64,000 nucleotides of DNA from Phycomyces blakesleeanus NRRL 1555(-) (lineage: Eukaryota > Mucoromycota > Mucoromycetes > Mucorales > Phycomycetaceae). Position 1 is the stretch's first letter; the number at the start of each line of letters is the position of its first letter. This document shows positions 1 through 11,500 of the stretch, in pieces. The stretch is taken from NCBI RefSeq assembly GCF_001638985.1, contig NW_017265147.1, positions 1,085,545 to 1,149,544 on the forward strand. The letters are read 5' to 3'. Below the pieces are notes generated by a model. The model was given only the letters and a program-made list of their open reading frames with translations, had not been told where the DNA came from and did not search any database. The position numbers were made by a program, and so were the translations under genes.

Positions 1-34
1 AAAAAATAATGTTAACCGAGTGTAACAAAAGCAG

Positions 35-1006
35 AGTGAATTTAGTGCACCAATCACTTCTTTTGACTGGAATGAATTGGACCCTAACATTATTGTCACC
101 TCCAGTATTGACACTACATGTACCGTGTGGAACGTAGAAACCTGCCAGGCAAAAACCCAACTTATTGCTCATGACAGAGATGTATATGACGTTGCGTTTA
201 TGCATGGTTCAGCAGATGTATTTGCTAGTGTAGGTGCAGATGGATCTGTACGACTATTTGACATGCGGTGAGTCAGTATACATATTTTATACCCTAATTA
301 ATTTCATTAATTTATTTATTAATTAATTAATTGTTTTTTTTTGTGGTGCATAGAGCATTAAATCATTCAACAATTATCTATGAAGCACCTCTTGTACCGT
401 CCAGTCCATCCAAAAACAACTTTGTGTCGGCGATCAGTGATGGGTCACAGCCTTTGCTTAGGATCCAATTCAATCGAATTAATTCAAACCTTTTGGCCAC
501 ATTTCACATGGACTCAAATGATGTTCAGATCCTGGACATCCGTTATCCAACCGTACCTATTGCCGAACTCACTCGCAGGCACAAAAGAAGTGTCAATTGT
601 TTTGGGTGGGCACCACACGACGCAAAACACATTTGTACAGGAGGTATTTGGAAGCAAACAAGCAAAACAATCAAGTTCAGTCTGAATAAAGAAAGACGGA
701 AAGAAAGAGGACGAAAAGTCTAGTTAGCTATCTAGTTTCTTTCTTTTTTTTTGGAGAGAGCTGAGCTTTGTTTTCTATACTGTTGTAGGTGATGATTCAC
801 AAGTATTGGTATGGGATACTCGATCTACTATCAAAACACCAATTGGCGAAAATAGTAGTATGGAAAGACCCATTCCACATATAATCCAGGACCCTGTTTT
901 GGCATACACCGCAGAGTCGGCAGTTCATTCCCTGAGTTGGAGTCAAAGTATGCCAGCCTGGATTGCGGTTGGATTTGGCCGTACCATTCAGGCTCTTTTG
1001 GTATAA
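35..1006 (+). CDS. DCAF7: DCAF7/HAN11-like WD40 repeat protein, 3' part
   Basis: WD40 scaffold of the DCAF7 (HAN11, plant TTG1/AN11) family, which acts as a substrate receptor of CUL4-DDB1 ligases and a DYRK kinase adaptor. The 5' end lies outside the window. Exons are 35-267, 354-643 and 789-1006. All junctions are GT-AG and in phase, and the stop is TAA at 1004. The first visible exon follows an AG at 33-34 because an in-frame stop lies at 23-25. Diagnostic segments are [46 protein letters not shown] and [10 protein letters not shown], followed by VNCFGWAPH and VLVWDTRS; the last blades and the terminal IQALLV match the family end. Family membership is strong. The cellular role is inferred from the family. 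Confidence 0.93.
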
Positions 1007-2870
1007 ACACCACATTTGATTGCGACTGTTGTCATGGGCAGCTCTACCAATAAGCACATACGCCGATTTATTTGTGTACATAAGCAAATACATAAATACA
1101 TAATATAAAAAGTGGATAAGATAGACCAATAAATAAATATATAAATAAATAAAGATTCGATCCCTTAAAACAAGAGGTTGTTCAAAAGTACAAAGGGTTG
1201 GAATTCATACATGCACTGAACGGACTTTTTGCAATTAAGTAATAAATATTGGCAGGTCACAGCTACTGTAAATGGATATATTTTATAGAGCTTTAGTAAA
1301 CACACAAAGCACTATAAAGAGAAAAGGCTGTATATTTGCTTAACTCTGAAAACTAAAAAGAAAAAGAAAAAGAAAGAAAGAAGCACCCACCTGCATTCAT
1401 TACTTCCATGTACAGTCAAATATTCAGGGATAATTGCAATATTGATCACAAAGACTTTAATTTGAAGGCTTCTATTATCTCGGTGAGGAAAAGCTTGTAT
1501 TTAGTCAAACCAACAATATTTTAGGCTTGTGAGTGCAGTCAATTAAGAATTATTAGCTGTTGCTCTAGAAATAACAGTTATTGTACTCTGATGTTGCTTT
1601 TGATGTATCTATCCATTTTGTGCAGTTCAGAATAGTCTTTAAACAAATACTCATGCTCAGAAATTGTATTCTTTTTTTTTTGTTGGGTAGCTCTATTAAA
1701 AATATATTCGACCACTTGAGCATACATTTTTATTTCATGTTTTTTGCTTAATTGACTTGATAATTCACTGCCACTAAAATACTTTTTTCGTATACAAAAC
1801 AAACAAAATAATGTTTTCATCTTGTATACTTGGGTACCCACAAACATAATACATTCGGATATTACACAATACTTATAACAGCAACATTAGAAAATACTCA
1901 AACGTGTGGTGTTTGTAAACTTGCTCATCAACAATAAGAGGCTTCAATTCAGCCACACTCCAGTTCATATAAATTTATTTGCGTCCAGATGTTTGTTAAG
2001 TGTTCTTTAAAAGTAGCTTTACTCATCTCTCTATGAACTCAATTTAATCTCTTTCTTTTACCAAAGCCCAGATATTGATTTTATAATAAAATCTACAACC
2101 TTGACATGCCAGAATACCTTTTATAATCATGAAGAGTTCTAGGCTTTTTATTCCTCAATAATACGGCAGATAATGTAACTTATAGGCTCTTCAAATTAGT
2201 CGTTGCATAATTAATCACTCTACCATCAAGGATTCTAATCTATACACAGTTTCCTAAAATATAAAGCTTTCAGTAGTATATATAACTATAAATATTGTTG
2301 TCTGAGCATACTCTTAAAATTACCCTTGATATTAATTATTAGCAAGTAATAAAATAAAAAATACTGGTGCATTGCGAAAAGCAAAAATATCAAATGCTAT
2401 TGAATGTTGCATGTACATTATATTGTTCTGATGATGAGCTATGTTTTGGCTTAGAATTCCTACACCTCTCACTTTAATTTATACACAAGTATTTGGATAT
2501 CTTTCAAAACGACTTTCTCATGGCAATCATTCTTGAGCTTATTAAAAACTCTAATTTGTGTATCAAAATACATAGGCTTGTGTAGGTTATTATTCTTCAG
2601 CCTTTAAATAGTCAGTATATGTTTAAATAAGTTTTCTGAGTCATTCAAGAGCCGTTTTTTGTAGTATTTATAATATACTTTTGGTTAAATCCTTTCAATA
2701 TTTCAATAAAGCAAAAGCAAAAGCAAAAGCAAAAACAATGTTGTTGTATTATAACTATATTTTATTTTCTGTCGTCTTTCAAAATAATATTGGGCACACT
2801 TTGAATCGATGAGCATCTTTATTTTTAAAATTCAAAGCCTTTACATTTCATCTCAAGCCCATTGGAATAG
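1007..2870. other. Intergenic spacer, AT-rich
   Basis: No convincing gene. A minus-strand open frame at 1578-1847 (89 codons from an ATG) has no recognisable motif. A block at about 1930-1960 resembles one at 5073-5101 upstream of the downstream paralogue, so the tandem duplication seems to include upstream DNA. A short GCAAAA repeat lies at 2711-2736. Confidence 0.6.
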
Positions 2871-2878
2871 TATATAAG
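2871..2878 (+). promoter_or_regulatory. TATA box of the 3010 gene copy
   Basis: TATATAAG about 130 nt upstream of the ATG at 3010. The intact paralogue has an equivalent element at 5389. This suggests that the broken copy kept its promoter. Confidence 0.5.
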
Positions 2879-3009
2879 CATTGGTGCTGTTAACTAATCC
2901 CAAGCTCCCTCCAGTAAGAGTAGTAAATATATCTCTCTTTTTATCCTTCACCCCCTTCAATCTCTCTTTATCTCAACGTACATCTTCTACGGCTATTCAC
3001 GTTTATATA

Positions 3010-4519
3010 ATGTCTCAAAAAAAATTACAGTTTATTCTATGTATTGTATTATTGATCAGTGTACCTAAATGCTGTGCTCCACCAATTCAGCAAGACAACG
3101 ATTTTCTCACCAGTAAATTACCTATAACATCGATATTGCGGACCGTCCTACTCGGCTATTTGACTCACATCGTAACGATTCGACCTAGAACAGGAATTAC
3201 TGATATTCCTACCTTTTATCGACGTATTCTGGCTTTAATATGGCCTTGCGGTGGAATAGGGCTAGCAACAGGATCTATATATAAGTCATTGTTTGGAGAT
3301 AGAATACTCGGAATCCGCGAATACAAGCCCTTTTTTAAAAGCTACGAAAAAGGAAAAATAGACAAGGAAGATAATAAAAAAGAAAATAGCGACGTCGAGA
3401 CAAGGGACAAAGGAAATGATGACGAAAATACAAACGAGGCTGATAGAATTTCTCAAACTCAGGTGGATTCAGCTTCAGTGGGCTTGTTAACTGTGCCCAG
3501 CATATCTACATCAGAGTGCGAGAAAGATAATAAAGAAGCCATCAAGACTTCTGAATTAAACGAGCTTCATTCGGAGGCCTCCAAGCTAAGAGATCAATTA
3601 GTCGGCTATATTAAGAAAGAATGTTATTACCTTAAAAAAAAAACGACAATGCACCATACCTTGCAGCCTTTCTACATTTACTTGGTCCTAAAGATGCAAA
3701 GAAAACAAAGCACTGTATTCTGAACGGCTCTTTAGTTATCGGTTTTAATGATAGTAATAAGCAGAAAGCTGATCGTTCAACTTGTAAGACCGAGACAATC
3801 ACTGTCACTGGACCAGGTGCAGCTTGTAAATACCAAAGAACAGTTGATTTCAAAGATGTCTGTTACATGACAGTCGACATGATAAATCAACTTGAAACCG
3901 CATACAATATGGATGACACCTCATATCTTGAAATATTTATTACAATCGGACAACTGCTCTTTACCACATTCGAATGCATGGATCTAGACGGAGACAGATG
4001 GGCCAAGCTTATTATTATTATGTACACTATAATGTCAGTTCTTCAGACCCTTTCTCTCCTTATGTTGCATAAACAAATATCAACCTTTAGTATCAAGGAA
4101 GACGAAGATGAAGAAACACTGCTTAATGACGACGACTCTATTTCGACTGAAGACGAAGATAAGAAAACACTGGTTAATGGCAAAGACTCTATTTCGACTG
4201 AAGACGGTAGAAAACACTTGGCTATATATAGTGACCTAGTCAATGAAAGAAATTTCTCCATTACTTTTATTCTTACAGTATTAGTAATATTCTTTCTGAT
4301 TGGTATATGGGCTGATTATAATAGTCACAGTGTAACTGAATGGCTTGTAGTGTCCTGGATTCTTAGTCCTTTTATTTGTATTTTATTTCGGTATATTTCT
4401 GTATTTTTTGAAGATATATATTCTTTTTGCGATAATTAGAACTATAGAAGTAATGGTTTTTTTTTGTTGCCATTGGATGTCTTATTGGAGCTACAATTAT
4501 TGGATATTTACCAAAATAA
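3010..4519 (+). pseudogene. Frameshifted paralogue of the 5496 membrane protein
   Basis: The ATG at 3010 opens a frame colinear with the intact neighbour at 5496: signal peptide, then APPIQQD, SILRTVLLGYLTH and GDRILGI. The frame breaks at a run of ten A at 3634-3643. Downstream homology continues in another frame (PYLAAFLHLLGP, MTVDMINQLETA, FECMDLDGDRWAKL). A second break follows: a TAG stops the frame at about 4437, while the conserved C-terminus GATIIGYLPK with its own TAA at 4517-4519 lies in a third frame after a T-run. Alignment to the intact copy fits a two-base gain in the A-run best. Two independent disruptions favour a pseudogene over a single sequencing slip, although both lie near homopolymers. 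Function of the family is unknown. Confidence 0.75.
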
Positions 4520-5388
4520 TATTATACTTCACCTTATATTTCTAATGTATAAAATTAATATGAGTAGCGACCTTTAGAAACTTGCTCCTTTCTCAAATTT
4601 TATCCCTATTCTAAGAATATGTATAATGTTACATAAACCACCTTTTCTACCATTATCCAACTTATCGTATTTCTCATTTTCCTTCCATTTTTCTCCTCTT
4701 TAGACTTTTCAAATATCGATCAACTTGACCACCAATTTGGATTTTGGTAATTCTTTATTCACTTTTCTCACTTTTCCTAACTGTGCTTTGGGTGGTTACT
4801 GTTTTCTATTTCAAGTAAATCTATTTATCCCAGTAAAGGTTTGTTACTTGATGTTGTCCAAAAACTTGAACAAACATATATTTATTTTTCTGCTTATAAA
4901 ATCAATTGCATTAGTACCTCTTTACTAATTGACTTTACAAACATTTTATTCTGTCTACGTTTTGTCATGTATAACTGTATAATGTATAAAGCCACAAATT
5001 ACGCAAGCTGCTTATAAAAACAATTTCAAGAATACAATCATATAAATTGTGATGTTTAAAATTTTCTAATCAATAATCAGAGGCTTCAAGTAAGCCACGA
5101 TTATTCTTGGGCGTTTTAAATCACCAATTACTATCTGCTTTTTATTTTACAAGTTTAAAGATACTAGCATTGCATGCGTACACATATGTTATGTTAAATT
5201 ATTACTGTCTTTGCCAAATATACTGCCCTGAAACTCTTGTTTACTTAATAAAGTGCAAGATGTATAAATATCTTTCAAATTTTGATAACTGTCAAAAGGT
5301 ATAGCCCTCACTTTGACTAAACTTATATCTTTAGTATTCATTTTCTAAGCCTTTGGAGGAGCTTTTTTTCTTAAGCCTCTTCAGATAT
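4520..5388. other. Spacer between the tandem paralogues
   Basis: AT-rich and without a supported gene. It contains the 5073-5101 block similar to 1930-1960 and serves as the upstream region of the 5496 gene. Confidence 0.5.
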
Positions 5389-5395
5389 TATATAG
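5389..5395 (+). promoter_or_regulatory. TATA box of the 5496 gene
   Basis: TATATAG about 100 nt upstream of the ATG at 5496, in the same relative place as the element of the upstream copy. Confidence 0.45.
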
Positions 5396-5495
5396 CTTAT
5401 TTTACTCATTTTATTCCATATTTTACAAGTATAACTTACAAATATTTATCCTTTTTATCTCTCTATCTCTCTCTTTTGCATATTTATGTTATATA

Positions 5496-6887
5496 ATGTG
5501 CCTACGAAGATTACAGTTTATTTTCTGTCTTTTACTTTTAGCTATTATACCTAATTGTTATGCTCCACCAATTCAACAAGATACTAAAGCAACTAGTAAT
5601 TTGCCTGTAGTATCAATCTTTAGAACTATACTCTTGGGATACATGACTCATGTCATAACTATACGACCTAAAAAAGGTGTCGGCAAGTTTGGCACTCTTC
5701 ATCGCCGTGCTATAGCATTTGCTTACCCTTCCAGCGGAATTGGCTTAGCAATAGGGCCTATATACAAATCACTCTATGGAGATAGAATACTCGGAATTTT
5801 CCAATATCAATCCTTGTTAAGATCCTACGAAAAAGAAACCAAATCCAAAGACACAGAGAGAAAGGATGACAAGTCTCAGGATCCAACCGATACAGCTTTA
5901 AAAGACTCGCTGCTTTTGACAATTAAGTCCACCATACAATACGATAAAATTAGTGCCGATGATAACAAAAAGCTTTCGTCAGAGAAACTTCATTCAAAAT
6001 CTGTTCATATACGGGATCGATTAGTCAGTGACTTGAAGGCAAGAAATATTTATATTGGAGAAGACGACAATTCACCCTACCTTGCAGCATTTCTATATTT
6101 ACTTGGCCCCGAAAAAGCAAAGAAAACAAAGCACTGCATTTTAAATACTTCTTTGATTATTGGTTCCAACAATATTGACCAGACTGAATCCAGTGATTCC
6201 TACTGTGCGACGGAAGGGATGATTGTTACTGGCCCAGGTGCAGCTAGTAAATACCAAAAAAAGGTTCTGGCAAGCCAAGTCCGTTACATGACAGTCGATA
6301 TGATAGACCAACTTGAGACGGCACATAATATGGACGACACCTCGTATGTTGAATCATTTGTTACAATTGGACAACTGTTCTTTACCACAATCGAATGCAT
6401 GGATCTAGACGGAGACCGTTGGGCCAAGGTTATCATTATCATATACACTACAATGTCAGTCCTTCAAACCGTCTCTCTTGTTATGTTGCACAAGCAAACG
6501 ATGGCCTTTAGTATTAAGGATGATAAAGACGAAGAAGCATCGCTTAAAAGTGACAGTTTTATCCTAACCAAAGAGGATCGCAAACTCTTGGGAGAATTTA
6601 GTGACACCCTCATGTTTGAAGAAGAAGATATTGCCATCATCTCCATGCTTGTGGGAATGATAGTATTCTTGATTTTTGGGGTGTGGGCAAACTATGGAAG
6701 TCACGGTACAACAGAATGGCTCGTAATATCCTGGATCCTTAGTCCTATTTCTCTTTGTCTTGTTACCGGTTATCTGGTTGGGTTCGATAAAGACAAAGTG
6801 TGGATAATTTTATGGGTTTCTCTTCTATCATTTGGTGCTGTTGGATGTCTTATTGCTGCTACGGTCATTGGATATTTGCCCAAGTAA
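5496..6887 (+). CDS. Multi-pass secretory-pathway membrane protein, unknown family
   Basis: Single-exon gene of 463 codons. I do not recognise the family. The N-terminus is a signal peptide of about 22 residues ending at NCYA before PPIQQD. A hydrophobic stretch around SIFRTILLGYMTHVITI and a glycine-rich one (SSGIGLAIGPIYKSL) follow. Then comes a charged, probably luminal or extracellular middle region, and four hydrophobic helices fill the C-terminal third: KVIIIIYTTMSVLQTVSLV, AIISMLVGMIVFLIFGVW, EWLVISWILSPISLCLV and the last 25 residues ending GYLPK. The motif CMDLDGDRWAKV is shared exactly or nearly so with the broken copy upstream. Lack of introns is unusual for this window. The start was chosen because it aligns with the start of the paralogue and gives a clean signal peptide. 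Topology is prediction only. Confidence 0.85.
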   Translation: MCLRRLQFIFCLLLLAIIPNCYAPPIQQDTKATSNLPVVSIFRTILLGYMTHVITIRPKKGVGKFGTLHRRAIAFAYPSSGIGLAIGPIYKSLYGDRILGIFQYQSLLRSYEKETKSKDTERKDDKSQDPTDTALKDSLLLTIKSTIQYDKISADDNKKLSSEKLHSKSVHIRDRLVSDLKARNIYIGEDDNSPYLAAFLYLLGPEKAKKTKHCILNTSLIIGSNNIDQTESSDSYCATEGMIVTGPGAASKYQKKVLASQVRYMTVDMIDQLETAHNMDDTSYVESFVTIGQLFFTTIECMDLDGDRWAKVIIIIYTTMSVLQTVSLVMLHKQTMAFSIKDDKDEEASLKSDSFILTKEDRKLLGEFSDTLMFEEEDIAIISMLVGMIVFLIFGVWANYGSHGTTEWLVISWILSPISLCLVTGYLVGFDKDKVWIILWVSLLSFGAVGCLIAATVIGYLPK

Positions 6888-7715
6888 TATCAAAACTTTT
6901 GTATTTTAATTTGTAATTTATATCTCGCTTTAGAAACAAACAAGCCCATAAACGCACACAAAGATGTCTTGCTTTACTATAGTAAATAGAACGCTTTTAT
7001 AGTGATATATTTTACTGCTTCTGTGTGTAATACAGTTGTGGATAGAAGCTACAAGTAATCTATACTATCTTAATACCATTGTAAATGCTACATATCCTTC
7101 AATATAGAAAATAATTATTCTAGATTACTACAGCAAATAATGTACTACAATAGAAATTAGTATTCAGAATAACTTGATTTTTCGTAAGCATGCTCAGAGA
7201 TGCTCAACTTGTATACAAAGGCCTTGCAAAAATCTGACCGACATCTTAGGCTAAGCATATATATCGTTAGCAATAATTTTGATGCAGAATAATATAAATC
7301 CAAAACTTCATTTACTATGTTGATTGTTTAGCATGAACACTCTGTGAGACAAAAAAAAAGATGCCTTAAAGTTTTGGGGATCAAATACGGTGAGCAGCTT
7401 TCAAGAAATAGTGGACCATGTCAGTATTAATTATATCAACTAGTATTCAAATAGAATAAGATAATATACTTTTATTAAATAATTCTAATATAAAAAAAAA
7501 GTAGATATGTTCACCAAAACATTTAGATATAAGAACAAGTTGACCACACAAATTCTGTTTGACAAAACAGCTTATATCAACAATGTACTATAACAAGAGA
7601 ACGATCTAGACACCTTGGGTTTTTTTATGATATAAGAACAATTGCTTTATTGATAGCATACAAGAAATGATAAATATGAAATACAGTCTCTAAGACATAC
7701 TAAAGTAGTCCTAGT
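6888..7715. other. Spacer with converging 3' ends
   Basis: AT-rich DNA between convergent genes. No gene is seen. On the minus strand an AATAAA-type signal (7646-7651) lies 65 nt past the stop of the 7716-8450 gene. Confidence 0.5.
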
Positions 7716-8450
7716 TTAAAGGGCATTAAGAACGGCCAAAGCACACACATTGACATCCAAGTCAATGCAGGCCTGGACGGCGACATCGAGACAGGCCTTG
7801 ACCTTGGCGCTGATATCGATAGCAAGAGTGACAGCGATCTGTATAAGACCAATAAGGTTGACTTGGAGGTTGTTGATCAAGACATCGACCTGAGCAGAGA
7901 CGTAGGCGGAGAGCTTGGCCTTGAGAGTGGGGAGGACAACCTTGACCTTGGCCTGGACTGCAGCTTCAATGTCGACAAGGACGGCGAGGAGCTGTTCCTG
8001 GGTGAAGGTCTTGCCAATGAGAAGAGCACGGAGGTCGGCATCCAAAACAGCATACACATCGGCCTCTACTTCAGCATCAACCTCAGCTTGAACCTTGACG
8101 TTGAGGTCCTTGATGGAAGCATCAACCTTGGCCTTGACGCGGAGATCATCAATAGAGATCAAACCGCCGAGAATACTAGCCTTGATCTGGAGACCAGCCT
8201 TGACATCGGCACAGATGGAAGCAACCAAATCAACAAGAACCTTGACCTTGATCTGAGCCTTGACAGCAGCAACAATCTTCACGTACAAATCGGCATCAAC
8301 AGTAACGGGGTAGTTGGTACGCTTGACCAATTCAATAGCAGGTGATTCGGCAACCTCAACAACAGTGAGTTCCTTGGGAGTAGGCATGGCAGAAGTGCAG
8401 GCAATAAGAGCCATGAGGAAAACGAGGAGAGTGGAGATGCTGAACTTCAT
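7716..8450 (-). CDS. Small secreted Val/Ala/Lys/Asp-rich helical protein
   Basis: Intronless gene of 244 codons; family not recognised. Residues 1-21 form a signal peptide (MKFSISTLLVFLMALIACTS). A Kex2-like dibasic site KR at 43-44 would release a mature protein of about 200 residues beginning TNYPVT. The mature part alternates V/I/L/A with K/D/E in short periods (VKAQIKVKV, VKVQAEVDAEVEADV, QAKVKVVLPTLKAKL), as expected of amphipathic helices or strands that assemble on a surface. Four cysteines remain, three of them near the end (ACLDVAVQACIDLDVNVC). It is probably an abundant secreted or cell-surface protein, since the promoter has a strong TATA box at a fixed distance. Codons are GC-richer than the surroundings, consistent with high expression. 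Function is unknown; a structural or effector role is a guess. Confidence 0.88.
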   Translation of the reverse strand: MKFSISTLLVFLMALIACTSAMPTPKELTVVEVAESPAIELVKRTNYPVTVDADLYVKIVAAVKAQIKVKVLVDLVASICADVKAGLQIKASILGGLISIDDLRVKAKVDASIKDLNVKVQAEVDAEVEADVYAVLDADLRALLIGKTFTQEQLLAVLVDIEAAVQAKVKVVLPTLKAKLSAYVSAQVDVLINNLQVNLIGLIQIAVTLAIDISAKVKACLDVAVQACIDLDVNVCALAVLNAL

Positions 8451-8510
8451 TGTTGTTGATAGAAGAGAAAAGAGCTGGATACCGTTTTCTGGGAGACTTT
8501 GGTTGCTTCC

Positions 8511-8519
8511 TTTTATATA
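8511..8519 (-). promoter_or_regulatory. TATA box of the secreted protein gene
   Basis: Minus-strand TATATAAAAGG about 65 nt upstream of the ATG, followed by a CT-rich leader and a CAACA context at the start. It is the best core promoter in the window. Confidence 0.7.
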
Positions 8520-8520
8520 G

Positions 8521-11500
8521 GAATCAAGATCCCGTATAAGTTTTCAAGTATTGTTCTAGAGCGCCAATCTTTTTCCATATTGCACAAGGGGAGGATACTC
8601 TTTTTTTTCCAATTGATAAGTAACACGGATGGTCAGTATGGATATCGTTTATCCCCCTTGGTTTTCGTTCTCCATAAATGTAAGTACAAAGAAATAATAT
8701 GACCGACATGTAGTCTACTTCAGCTCTTCCAAAATATTCAGGAACACAGATAACCTGCGAATGGGAATTAAAGGTGAGAATTATACAGGCACACATATAC
8801 ATTCTTGTAAACGTGGCCTTAAAAATCTTTGTGTAGTGGTTGGCTCCACAAGTTTAAGCTAACTTCTTAAACGACATACATATGCTGTGTGCTGAATGTA
8901 AAGTGAAAACTTAAAACAAACAGTATAGATATCTATAATCTACCATGGAGCGGAGGACCAATACAGCAACGATGGGCGCGTACACATCTGGTACAACCCA
9001 TTTTTTGTACTCCATAGTTTAAGCACGGCATCCCCAAAATATAAAACGCATCAAAGAGATTATGTAACAGAACGTCTTGATCACCAATACATGGCTCGAA
9101 TAAGTCAAGAAAAAATAAAGGTATATTTACTATAAAGCACCCAAAGTGAACGCAAACACTTTAAGGTATCCTTATTCAAGCGAATAGCGCTCTCCTAGGC
9201 TACACTTATTATCGATCCTGCCTATATATTTTATCCTCAATTGTGCCACTTTGTGGTCGGGATGTATGGCTGTTTTGCAGTAGTGAGATATATACATATA
9301 CTTTATACTTTATACTTTAAAATCTATTAATATGTGAATTATTTTTCCCATTTTTAATGCAAAAAGTCGTCTCTTTTGAATCTCAGCTGTGTTAAATGTT
9401 TAAAGAGGCTCAGTGTACAATGCCTGGGCCTACAAAACATAACCGCTTGTAGTCATTCCTTCAAACTTCCCCCCCCCCCCCTATACAACTACAGTTTAAA
9501 AGGTCCCGGGAATTTATTTTTGTCTCAAGAATACAGCTAGTATGCGCCTGTTATATTAATATGTATCCCATCACAGCAGAAAAGAGATCAAGGCAACGTG
9601 GGTGTGGCAAAAAAAAAAAAAAACAAACCATACCTCCCTAAAATATATAAACAAAATATAGTATATATAACAAATTGTCAATAGACATGTCAATCGCTGT
9701 AATAGAATCAGTTTATGGACGAATCAAAGGTCTAATATATTATTAAAGACCTTTATTTTATCTGAAATGGATATTGCTATTGGCATGGTGTAGTAACTTG
9801 CTGTACTCAGGTACATACTTCATTAGCAAACAAGTAGATAATTTTAGAAAACGCTTTTTTTGTATCCCACAGACTTCGCTCGGATCTTGATGGTCTACCA
9901 TTTCTACGGCTTTGATTTGTTAATAGTATATTCCTTCTATGGTTTATTGTACTTTACACAGCATAAAGAAAGCTGAAAATATTCGAGACAAATCCAGTTT
10001 TTTCTCCATTTGGTGTTTACACGGACTTAATATTGGGTACACTTCCTTTGTGAATGCCTTAATTTGCGTTTTCTGTAGCTTGGATATTGAAATACAAGAA
10101 CAAAACCTACTCCATATATATATTTCGGTTCTTCTGAGTGTTTTACAAAATTACATTTCTTCTTCTTATTCTCACGGTAATTCTGGTTACAATGGCTTCT
10201 ATTTTTAATAGAGGAGCTTTCCCAAAGAATAATAATAAGAAAAACAGTAGTTATTCTAAGCAAGAGTACCACAAATCTAAAAAGGAATACTATAAAAGTT
10301 GTTTTTCAAAGCTTGAGAATATACATATATTAAGATCAAAAACTAGGAAGCATTATTATCTATCTCTGTAAGATTACTTTCTTACTAGAATAGAGATCTT
10401 TAGTACAGATAGCGACATCTATCACTGCGTTTGTTTATTTAGCTCTGTACTTTCCTCGTTTCGGATTTCTTTGTGAAGAAGAAAGATCTTCTTAATCAGT
10501 GTAACCTAAGTAACTTGCTTTATATTATAATTCTCTTATTTTTTATTTATATATTTTTGCTCTCTTGTACTCCTCTAACGCCCAAGCGGAACACAAGAGG
10601 GCACGGATATGGAAGATACTAATCTACATTTGCAGCCAGCTTCACCCTCGCGCCACACAAAACGAGGATTGCATGAGCATCTACTTTAAGGATTTATTTT
10701 ATATATATATAAATAAATATATACACAAGATATTTTGGACTAAATGAAAAGATTAGATAGTAATTGATGTAAAAGAGCTATCCATTAAAAAACAATCCTC
10801 AAACAGAAATAAAAATAAAAGTTAAATGCAGTATATAGATCTTACATACATGCGTCTAAAGGAAAAAGATACAATTAGTACTATTATTGTGGAGAGAACG
10901 TATTGTATTTTGATAAGCACTATAACCAATCCTGTAATATCCTATTATTCTACTTTATTTTTGGTTTGTTTTCTTTGTGCACAAGTGCTTGTATTGATGT
11001 ACTTAATTCACACTACATACTATCACAAATGTTCTGTGTCAAGATTGTATATGATAAAACATTGCTTACAGCGTGGTTTGCAATAAAAACTGTTTGTTAC
11101 AATAGATAAGCCTGTGGTTGGAGTAATTGATAATGACAGGTGTATAGTTTTCATACTATGTGAGTTTTTCAGCTTATTATATTAATCCTCCCAGGATATA
11201 ACTTCAAGCAAATAAATTTATTTTAGATAATGTTCTCTAACTGGATGGGACAGCTCTTTTTATTTATTTTAGTATCTAGCTGCCTGTAAACTAATAAGAC
11301 CTCTGCATCCATGAAATAAAAACGTTTTATCTTCTGTTATAAAGGTTAGATCAATTTTAAACCATGCGTTAAAAGCTCGCTGATATCATTTTATGATAAT
11401 AAGAATAATAAGATATTAATATTATCCGATAGTTCTTTAGTTATTTCTCTTTCTGATAATAGCTGTACGATATTATATTTGGCGTTGCTTTACAGAAAAG

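Noticed and set aside
1152..1165. tRNA-like B-box GATTCGATCCC
   Set aside because: No acceptor or T-stem pairing and no A-box upstream.
1578..1847. 89-codon minus-strand frame with an ATG
   Set aside because: No motif, no partner exon, no promoter; plausible by chance in AT-rich DNA.
7863..8345. 160-codon plus-strand frame, Asp/Leu rich
   Set aside because: Antisense shadow of the secreted protein gene, which has signal peptide, promoter and start.
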